Below, in pieces: positions 58,208-64,000 of a stretch of DNA of 64,000 bases; position 1 is the first letter of the stretch; each line of letters begins with the position of its first letter. The DNA is from Rhizobiaceae bacterium MnEN-MB40S. Lineage in GTDB: Bacteria; Pseudomonadota; Alphaproteobacteria; Rhizobiales; Rhizobiaceae. Location of the stretch: the NCBI GenBank assembly GCA_024343425.1, contig BRLC01000003.1:248001-312000 (forward strand), written 5' to 3'. The notes under the pieces were generated by a model. The model saw only the letters and a program-made list of their open reading frames with translations. It was not told where the DNA came from and did not search any database. A program made the position numbers and the translations under genes.

Positions 58208-59455
58208 ATGGGGGACTGGGGATTGCGGGATATACCGAAACGGGCGTTCGCTCGCCTGACGGGGTTGAGCATTGCGACCGTCGCCTTGGCGCTCGCTTCA
58301 TGCCAGCAGACGGTCAATTACGGCCTGCCCACGGATATCCAGCAGGAACCGGCGTTCGAGGCGACAAGCTTACCAGCAAAGACTGGCCCCGCGCTGGGGG
58401 AAGTGCTGGGCTCAGGTCCGACGCGCGTCGCCATGTTGCTGCCGCTGTCAGCACCGGGGAATGGCGCGCGGGTCGCCGCCGAATATCGCAACGCCGCTGA
58501 ACTGGCGCTGGAGACGCGCGGCGAGCACACCATGGAACTTGTCATCAAGGACACCGGAGGAACCCCGCAAGGCGCGCGAGCACGCGCCGAAGAGGCGATG
58601 CGTGAAGGCGCAGCTCTCGTGCTTGGCCCGGTCTTCTCAACGAGCGTCGCCTCGGCCGCAAGCGTCACCCGGCCCGGCAAGCGGTACGCTATCGCGTTTT
58701 CCTCCGATCCGGCAGCCGCTTCGCCCGGCGTCTATCTGATGTCCTTCCTGCCAAGCCAGGTTGTCGACCGGGTCATTTCCTATTCCGTCAGCATCGGATC
58801 TCCGTCCATCGCGGCGCTTCTGCCGGAAGGCGCCTATGGCGCGCTTGTCGAGCAACAGCTGCGCGCTTCGCTGAAACAGCGCGGCGGCAGGCTGACCGGG
58901 GTTTCCTACTATCGCTATGACAATCAGTCGCTGGTCACCGCCGTCGAGCAGCTTCTTCCGGCGATCGAGGAGGCTGACGCGATTTTCCTGCCTGATGGGG
59001 GCCAGGCGCCCATTGCACTGGCGCGTGTTCTCCAGTCGGAAGGCGTAAACCTTCCGGAAAAGCGCCTGATCGGCACAGGGCAGTGGCGGTCGTCCGATCT
59101 GAAGTCCGCCTACCTGCAGGGCGGCATTTTTGCCGACATGGACGAGACCTATTTCGCGCAATTCCGTGAAAACTATCGCGAGAAATTCGGCGCCGATCCG
59201 ACCGTTAACGGCGGTCTTGGTTTTGATTCGGTGATGCTGGCCGCCGATCTATTAGCCTCCGGAAACCCTGAAGCGCTATCGCGTTCGAATCTCGAAAACA
59301 GCCGCGGCTATCTCGGCGTCACAGGCGCCTACCGTTTCTTGCCGGACGGCCTGAGTTCGCGAAGCCTCGCCATCTACCAGATACAGGAGGGCGAGACGGT
59401 CGTGCTCCAGCCGGCGCCAGCCCATCCTGGCGCCATCACCACGGCCCAATACTGA
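58208..59455 (+). CDS. Penicillin-binding protein activator, LpoA-like lipoprotein
   Basis: 415 residues. A lipobox (VALALASCQQT) follows a ~30-residue N-terminus. The rest is a type I periplasmic-binding fold (RVAMLLPLSAPGNGARVAAEYR, ALVLGPVFSTSVASAASV, GGLGFDSVMLAADLLASG), as in the YraM/LpoA family. In enterobacteria LpoA activates PBP1a in the outer membrane. Head-to-head location with rsmI-yraN is the conserved arrangement. The N-terminal TPR domain of E. coli LpoA is missing, which is normal in alphaproteobacteria. Confidence 0.88.
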   Translation: MGDWGLRDIPKRAFARLTGLSIATVALALASCQQTVNYGLPTDIQQEPAFEATSLPAKTGPALGEVLGSGPTRVAMLLPLSAPGNGARVAAEYRNAAELALETRGEHTMELVIKDTGGTPQGARARAEEAMREGAALVLGPVFSTSVASAASVTRPGKRYAIAFSSDPAAASPGVYLMSFLPSQVVDRVISYSVSIGSPSIAALLPEGAYGALVEQQLRASLKQRGGRLTGVSYYRYDNQSLVTAVEQLLPAIEEADAIFLPDGGQAPIALARVLQSEGVNLPEKRLIGTGQWRSSDLKSAYLQGGIFADMDETYFAQFRENYREKFGADPTVNGGLGFDSVMLAADLLASGNPEALSRSNLENSRGYLGVTGAYRFLPDGLSSRSLAIYQIQEGETVVLQPAPAHPGAITTAQY

Positions 59456-59467
59456 ACCCGCCATGCC

Positions 59468-59971
59468 TCAGCGACGCGCTCTTGCGAGAGCTCCTGAAAA
59501 AGCATCAGCGAATGTTTCCCGGTCTTCCGGGTTGAGAAAGGAGCCAATATCGGTTGCGCGCCCTTCTCCGGACACGTCCATGCGCGTGATGCCGATCTCG
59601 TCGTGCCGGGACACATGAAACCGCGCCCAGAGCGGGTTCCAGCGAAATTCTGTGGAACGACCGGAAGGCGCGTATTTGCTGATCAGCAAATCGGTCCGGG
59701 AGACGCTCACCGTTTCCCTTGCGCGCGCCGAACGGTAATTCAACCAGAAGGCCCCGATAAGAAGCGCAAGATCGAGCCCGAAAAACGCGCCGACAGGCCA
59801 GGCGCCGGAAACCATGAAGACCGTCGAATGCGCCAGTGTGATGACAGTGGCGATGCCCATCACGACGAGAAAGCCCACACGGCCGAGAGAGCGGTGCGGC
59901 GTAAGCATGGCCTCGAAAATCGGTTTCTCCGGATCGGGCGAGACGCGCTCCGAAGAATTGCTTTTGTCCAT
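59468..59971 (-). CDS. DUF2244 membrane protein
   Basis: 167 residues from ATG 59971. Two helices (VGFLVVMGIATVITLAHST and GAFFGLDLALLIGAFWLNY) are followed by a soluble beta domain (WNPLWARFHVSR, IGSFLNPEDRETFADAF), the DUF2244 layout. The start codon shares CATG with the nth start on the other strand, so the two genes are divergent with overlapping starts. Function unknown; a member of a conserved alphaproteobacterial pair with nth. Confidence 0.85.
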   Translation of the reverse strand: MDKSNSSERVSPDPEKPIFEAMLTPHRSLGRVGFLVVMGIATVITLAHSTVFMVSGAWPVGAFFGLDLALLIGAFWLNYRSARARETVSVSRTDLLISKYAPSGRSTEFRWNPLWARFHVSRHDEIGITRMDVSGEGRATDIGSFLNPEDRETFADAFSGALARARR

Positions 59972-60743
59972 GACACGCGAATATAGAGAAAAAATGCAAA
60001 AGGCAAAACCAGAATCAGCGCCAGAAGGCGCACGCGGACCGAAGCGGCGCAAGCCAGGAAAAAGGCTTCCGAAAAGCCTCTATTCGCAGAGCGAACTGGT
60101 CGAGATCTTCCGTCGGTTCTCCGTGCAACGACCCGAGCCGAAGGGCGAACTGGAGCACGTCAACGCCTATACGCTTCTGGTCGCAGTCGTTTTGTCGGCG
60201 CAGGCGACGGACGCCGGCGTAAACAAGGCGACCCGGGCTCTGTTCCAGATTGCCGACACGCCAGAAAAAATGCTGGATCTCGGAGAAGACAGGGTGCGGG
60301 AGCACATCCGCACGATCGGCCTTTACCGCAACAAGGCGAAGAACGTCATCCTGCTGTCGCGCGCGCTCATCCATGACCATAACGGAGAAGTGCCGGCCGA
60401 CCGCGACGCCCTGACGGCGCTGCCGGGTGTGGGACGAAAAACCGCCAATGTAGTGCTCAACATGGCGTTCGGCCAGCCGACCATGGCTGTCGACACCCAT
60501 CTTTTTCGTATCGCCAACCGCATTGGCCTGGCGCCTGGAAAGGACGTCAACGAGGTCGAACAAAATCTGCTGCGCACCGTGCCGGAATGCTATCTGATGC
60601 ACGCCCACCACTGGCTCATTCTGCATGGACGCTATGTCTGCAAGGCCAGAAAGCCGGACTGCGCCGCCTGCGTGATCGCCGACCTCTGCAAATACAAGGC
60701 CAAGACGTCGGATATTCCGGCGCCTCTCGTACAGATTTCCTGA
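59970..60743 (+). CDS. nth: Endonuclease III (DNA glycosylase/AP lyase)
   Basis: 257 residues; ATG at 59970 or at 59994 (MQKAKPES). The helix-hairpin-helix ALPGVGRKTANVVLNMAFG holds the catalytic Lys, and TMAVDTHLFRIANRIG holds the catalytic Asp. The C-terminal Cys pattern C-x6-C-x2-C-x5-C (CKARKPDCAACVIADLC) binds the 4Fe-4S cluster. It removes oxidised pyrimidines. A basic N-terminal tail (GARGPKRRKPGKRLPKS) is present. It ends exactly where the convergent CysZ-like gene ends. Confidence 0.95.
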   Translation: MTREYREKMQKAKPESAPEGARGPKRRKPGKRLPKSLYSQSELVEIFRRFSVQRPEPKGELEHVNAYTLLVAVVLSAQATDAGVNKATRALFQIADTPEKMLDLGEDRVREHIRTIGLYRNKAKNVILLSRALIHDHNGEVPADRDALTALPGVGRKTANVVLNMAFGQPTMAVDTHLFRIANRIGLAPGKDVNEVEQNLLRTVPECYLMHAHHWLILHGRYVCKARKPDCAACVIADLCKYKAKTSDIPAPLVQIS

Positions 60744-61457
60744 TCACGCAGCGAATTCGGGATCTTTGTGCGAAATCATCTTGTGCAGATGGACCATCAT
60801 GGATGCGCCGAAGATCGGCGTCAGCAGATTGACGATCGGTATGGCGAGCACCACCGCAATGACAAGACCGCCGAGGAAAATCGTCGCGCCGTGCTTTGAT
60901 CGCATCCGCCGAACCTCTTCCTCGCTGCGAAATCGCAACGCGGCGAATTCGAAGAACTCGCGGCCGAACAGATATCCGTTGACGACGAAAAAGGCGACAA
61001 GGTTGATGCCAGGAACCAGCAGCAGAAAGAGCGCCAGCAGATTGCCGGCGATGACGACGCCAAGGAACTTCACGGTATAAATCGCAGCGCGGCCGACGGG
61101 GAGCGCCTGTCCCGGCGCATCGGCGGGGTAATCGCGCGTTTCGATGACTTCAGCAACGCCGTCGAGAAAAAGGCCGGCGATAATCGCTGTCACCGGCGCA
61201 ATCAGAAGAACGAAAGCAGCAGCAAGACCCAGCGAGGCGATGATGCCTGCCAGAGAACCGAGCCAGACGACCCAGTCCGGCATCGTCGGCAGGAAGGTCT
61301 GGATCCACGGCGCCACATAGGCGATGAATATCTCGCGAATCAAGACCCAGCCGCCAACGAGCAGCAGCAGGGTCAATCCGAGAATTCGCCAGAAGGCGGC
61401 CCGTGTCTCCGGCGCAAACATGTTGCGGCCAGCAAGCCGCGCGGCTTCAAGAATCAT
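60744..61457 (-). CDS. EI24/CysZ-type membrane protein
   Basis: 237 residues with about six hydrophobic segments (ILGLTLLLLVGGWVLI, FVLLIAPVTAIIAGLFLD, GVVIAGNLLALFLLLVPGI, TIFLGGLVIAVVLAIPIVN). NLVAFFVVNGYLFGREFFEF and the C-terminal NLLTPIFGASMMVHLHK match EI24/CysZ. CysZ transports sulfate in enterobacteria, but the alphaproteobacterial homologues are only assumed to do so. It is convergent with nth with no gap. Confidence 0.85.
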   Translation of the reverse strand: MILEAARLAGRNMFAPETRAAFWRILGLTLLLLVGGWVLIREIFIAYVAPWIQTFLPTMPDWVVWLGSLAGIIASLGLAAAFVLLIAPVTAIIAGLFLDGVAEVIETRDYPADAPGQALPVGRAAIYTVKFLGVVIAGNLLALFLLLVPGINLVAFFVVNGYLFGREFFEFAALRFRSEEEVRRMRSKHGATIFLGGLVIAVVLAIPIVNLLTPIFGASMMVHLHKMISHKDPEFAA

Positions 61458-61651
61458 GGGAAGGGTTCGTCTGGATCATGGGATGCAGATAGTGATCCGC
61501 CTGTCCAAATCAAGCGCGAAGAAAACAGGTCGCGCGATCGCGAATTCCCAAAACCCCGGTCATCGGCTTTTCAAAGAAGGCAAACCCGGCTAGATCACTC
61601 TCGTCTTCAACGGGCGACACAATCGAGCCAACAGCATGAGGGACTGACTGC

Positions 61652-62677
61652 ATGAGTGATCTGGATGTTCTTTGCATCGGAAACGCAATCGTCGACATCA
61701 TCGCAAGATGCGAGGACTCGTTTCTGATCGAAAACGAGATCACAAAGGCGGCTATGAACCTGATCGACGCCGAACGGGCCGAACTGCTCTACAGCCGCAT
61801 GGGGCCGGCCATCGAGGCCTCGGGCGGCAGCGCGGGAAACACGGCCGCCGGCGTCGCGAGCTTCGGCGGCAAGGCCGCATTTTTCGGCAAGGTCGCCGAC
61901 GATCACCTTGGCGGCATCTACCGGCACGACATCCGCTCCCAAGGCGTGGAGTTCGGAACAGAAGCGCTCGAAGAATATCCGCCGACGGCCCGCTCCATGA
62001 TTTTCGTGACGCCGGACGGCGAACGCTCCATGAACACCTATCTGGGCGCCTGCGTGGAGCTCGGCCCGGAGGACGTGGAGGCGGATATCGTCGCGGCCGC
62101 AAAGGTCAGCTATTTCGAAGGTTACCTCTGGGATCCGCCGCGCGCCAAGGAAGCGATCGTGCTGAGCGCGAAGATCGCGCACGAAAATGGCCGCGAAATG
62201 TCGATGACGCTGTCAGATCCATTCTGTGTCGATCGATATCGCGACGAATTTCTGGAGCTGATGCGCGGCGGCACTGTCGACATCGTGTTCGCCAACGAGC
62301 ATGAGGCGATTTCGCTGTATCAGACGGCTTCGCTGGAAACCGCGGTTGACCTGCTGGCGCAGGATTGCAGCCTCGCCGTCATCACGCGGGGCGAGAAAGG
62401 CTCCATCGTCGCCAGAAAGGACGAGCGGATCATTATTCCAGCCATCGAGATCAATGAGCTTGTCGACACGACAGGCGCGGGAGATCTCTACGCCGCCGGC
62501 TTTCTCTACGGCTACACCAATGGCCGGACGCTGGAAGATTGCGGACATCTCGGAAGTCTCGCCGCCGGTCTGGTGATCCAGCAGATCGGGCCTCGGCCCA
62601 TGCTCTCGCTGAAACAGGCGGCCATTGACCGAGGTCTTGCAGACGGCGCATCGAGAGACATGCGCGACCGGGCCTGA
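61652..62677 (+). CDS. PfkB family carbohydrate/adenosine kinase
   Basis: 341 residues. N-terminal IEASGGSAGNTAAGVASFGG is the PfkB substrate-binding loop; the C-terminal ELVDTTGAGDLYAAGFLYG has the catalytic Asp and the anion hole GAGD. The length and N-terminus (LCIGNAIVDIIARCEDSFL) fit the adenosine-kinase-like group common in rhizobia. It phosphorylates adenosine or a related nucleoside/sugar. The stop lies within the hairpin of the terminator at 62669. Confidence 0.88.
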   Translation: MSDLDVLCIGNAIVDIIARCEDSFLIENEITKAAMNLIDAERAELLYSRMGPAIEASGGSAGNTAAGVASFGGKAAFFGKVADDHLGGIYRHDIRSQGVEFGTEALEEYPPTARSMIFVTPDGERSMNTYLGACVELGPEDVEADIVAAAKVSYFEGYLWDPPRAKEAIVLSAKIAHENGREMSMTLSDPFCVDRYRDEFLELMRGGTVDIVFANEHEAISLYQTASLETAVDLLAQDCSLAVITRGEKGSIVARKDERIIIPAIEINELVDTTGAGDLYAAGFLYGYTNGRTLEDCGHLGSLAAGLVIQQIGPRPMLSLKQAAIDRGLADGASRDMRDRA

Positions 62678-62693
62678 CGGGCCCGGGCTTTTT
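62669..62693 (+). terminator. Rho-independent terminator after the PfkB kinase gene
   Basis: CGGGCC-TGACG-GGCCCG stem-loop followed by GGCTTTTT. The stop codon of the kinase gene lies in the loop. It lies 12 bp before the grpE stop on the other strand. Confidence 0.75.
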
Positions 62694-62704
62694 GGCCCTT
62701 CCGG

Positions 62705-63358
62705 CTATTCCTGATCGCCGGCTTCCGCGCTTGCGGTTTCGGTCTGTTTGGGTCCGCCCTTGGCGACCCCCACCATCGCAGGCCGCAACACGCGCTCGCC
62801 AATCACGTAGCCGTCCTGAACCACGTCAACGACCGTATTGTTGGGCACGTTCGGATCAGGCACCTCGAACATGGCCTGGTGGAAATTCGGATCGAATTTC
62901 TCGCCCTTCGGCGCAAGCTTCTTCACGCCGTGGCGCTCCAGCGCCGACAGCATCGAGCGCTCCGTCATTTCGACGCCTTCGATCAGCGCCTTCAGGCCAG
63001 CCTCGCCAGCCTCTCGCGCTTCGGCGGGGATGGCGTCGAGTGCGCGACGCAGATTATCAGACACACTGAGCATGTCGCGCGCGAAACCGGAAACGGAATA
63101 AGACTTGGCGTCCTTGACGTCTCGAGCCGTGCGGCGGCGCAGATTGTCCATTTCCGCAGCCATGCGCAGATACTTGTCTTTCCACTCGTCGGCTTCGGCG
63201 GCAAGAATCTCCAGCGGCCCCATCGGATCGGCGGATTCGCCATTGCCGGCCTCCTGTTCGACGACTTCATCCTGCGGCGCAGAGCCGTTGGCGGCGTCCT
63301 GTTCAGGCACAGTCTTACCTTCGTCGTCAATACCGGGTTTCTTCGTCTCATCGGTCAT
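62705..63358 (-). CDS. grpE: Nucleotide exchange factor GrpE
   Basis: 217 residues: an acidic, disordered N-terminus, a long alpha-helical stretch ([20 protein letters not shown]), then the GrpE signature [20 protein letters not shown] with [21 protein letters not shown]. It releases ADP from DnaK. The order hrcA-grpE is standard for alphaproteobacteria. A sigma-32-like promoter is upstream. Confidence 0.96.
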   Translation of the reverse strand: MTDETKKPGIDDEGKTVPEQDAANGSAPQDEVVEQEAGNGESADPMGPLEILAAEADEWKDKYLRMAAEMDNLRRRTARDVKDAKSYSVSGFARDMLSVSDNLRRALDAIPAEAREAGEAGLKALIEGVEMTERSMLSALERHGVKKLAPKGEKFDPNFHQAMFEVPDPNVPNNTVVDVVQDGYVIGERVLRPAMVGVAKGGPKQTETASAEAGDQE

Positions 63359-63400
63359 GACGTGACTTGTCCTTCTTTCTTATTTTCGATGTCGTGACGC

Positions 63401-63429
63401 ATATCGAGGTTTCGCGACAAAAAATCAAG
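63401..63429 (-). promoter_or_regulatory. Sigma-32-like (heat-shock) promoter of grpE
   Basis: On the minus strand CTTGAT (63424-63429) and CTCGATAT (63401-63408) are separated by about 15 bp between the hexamer and the -10 (17 from CTTG), similar to alphaproteobacterial RpoH promoters. It lies 43 bp upstream of the grpE ATG. Support is by motif only. Confidence 0.45.
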
Positions 63430-63498
63430 GGACGAAACCACCCGAATCGCGGCTTGAAAGCCTGGACGCGATCCATGCTCTCTTTCTTGCGCGGAGGC

Positions 63499-64000
63499 CT
63501 AGCGGATCATTCTCGACACAACCTGGGCGGTGTAGTCGACCATGGGGACGATGCGGGAATAGTTGAGCCGCGTCGGACCGATGACGCCGACCGCGCCGAC
63601 GATACGGTCGTCGCTGTCGCGATAGGGCGCAACCACAAGGGAAGAGCCGGAAAGGGAAAACAGCTTGTTCTCCGAACCGATAAAGATGCGGACGCCGGAA
63701 CCGGCCTCAGCAAGGTCGAGCAATTCGATCAGCCCGTCCTTTTTCTCCAGATCATCGAAGAGCATGCGCAGCTTATCGATCTCCTCGATGTCTCGCATGG
63801 TGTCGAGCAGGTTGGCGCGGCCGCGCACGATCAGTCGGGCCGGCTGGCCTTCCGACGAACCCGACCATACGGCGACGCCCTTCTCTACAAGGTCGCGGGA
63901 CAGCGCATCCAGTTCGTCGGCGACCGTCTGCTTGAGGCGATGCAACTTGCCGCGCAACTCGGGCAGAGTATGGCCGGCCAGGTGCGCGTTGAGGAAGTTG
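63499..64000 (-). CDS. hrcA: Heat-inducible transcriptional repressor HrcA (C-terminal part; 5' end outside window)
   Basis: The frame is open to the right edge; about 167 C-terminal residues are visible. RDIEEIDKLRMLFDDLEKKD, VRIFIGSENKLFSLSGSSL, PYRDSDDRIVGAVGVIGPTR and the terminal NYSRIVPMVDYTAQVVSRM are the classic HrcA C-terminus. HrcA represses groESL through CIRCE elements. The N-terminal winged helix lies beyond base 64000. It is the gene before grpE on the same strand, 140 bp apart. Confidence 0.96.
   Translation of the reverse strand, partial: NFLNAHLAGHTLPELRGKLHRLKQTVADELDALSRDLVEKGVAVWSGSSEGQPARLIVRGRANLLDTMRDIEEIDKLRMLFDDLEKKDGLIELLDLAEAGSGVRIFIGSENKLFSLSGSSLVVAPYRDSDDRIVGAVGVIGPTRLNYSRIVPMVDYTAQVVSRMIR

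Overview
The window looks like the chromosome of a Hyphomicrobiales (Rhizobiales) alphaproteobacterium. The right end carries ordinary core genes in alphaproteobacterial style (hrcA-grpE, a PfkB-type adenosine kinase, nth, rsmI-yraN, msrA, tRNA-Ser). Most of the rest is high-GC, codon-biased accessory DNA for catabolism, metal resistance and surface polysaccharide. No rRNA, CRISPR array, phage or complete insertion sequence was seen.

Region 1 (about 0.66-20.3 kb) is a probable nicotinate/nicotinamide catabolic island. It holds a MarR repressor with nicotinamidase, a molybdenum hydroxylase (separate FAD subunit plus a fused 2Fe-2S/molybdopterin subunit), a 6-hydroxynicotinate reductase homologue, an UPF0280 protein and an AA_synth-family protein. 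Around these lie an ATP-dependent hydantoinase/oxoprolinase pair (HyuA/HyuB), a Liv-type ABC transporter and a ferredoxin-NADP reductase. A near-palindromic site built on TTTGTATACAAA or GTTTGTACACAAAC lies 18-24 bp upstream of the start codons of hyuA, the FAD subunit and fpr, and a weaker relative precedes the transporter. This ties the operons into one MarR regulon. Two export-type membrane/periplasmic genes sit between hyuA and the transporter.

Region 2 (20.4-31.7 kb) is mixed. It has an XRE regulator, a small membrane protein, a RidA protein, a cysteine synthase fused to glutaredoxin, and a SABATH-like carboxyl methyltransferase. An AT-rich surface-polysaccharide island follows (GT32-like transferase, two GT2 transferases, UDP-galactopyranose mutase, sulfotransferase), then a Blc-type lipocalin and RecQ.

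Region 3 (33.9-39.3 kb) is a copper-resistance operon read leftwards from a CueR-type promoter at 39.24-39.27 kb: a Cys/His secreted protein, a small lipoprotein, a TolC-like lipoprotein, a multicopper oxidase, a CusF-like protein, a cytochrome c', a DUF411 protein and a broken DUF305 gene.

Region 4 (40-54 kb) is a second catabolic cluster with an IclR regulator: quinone reductase, Ldh-type dehydrogenase, HpcH aldolase, cupin, two-subunit class I fumarase-type hydratase, DUF6282 protein, TRAP-TAXI transporter, two MaoC hydratases, an acyl-CoA ligase and an SDR. A second operator-like motif, TTCCGCATC-R-Y-G-R-AA, occurs at all three of its main promoter regions. The substrate is not identified. 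Regions 3 and 4 lie between two direct copies of a 46-bp IS481-type end (33,851 and 54,192). The right copy abuts the 3' end of tRNA-Ser(GGA), so the 20.3-kb block may have been acquired as a unit.

Region 5 (54.2-64.0 kb) is conserved chromosome, ending inside hrcA; the left edge cuts a class III cyclase gene.
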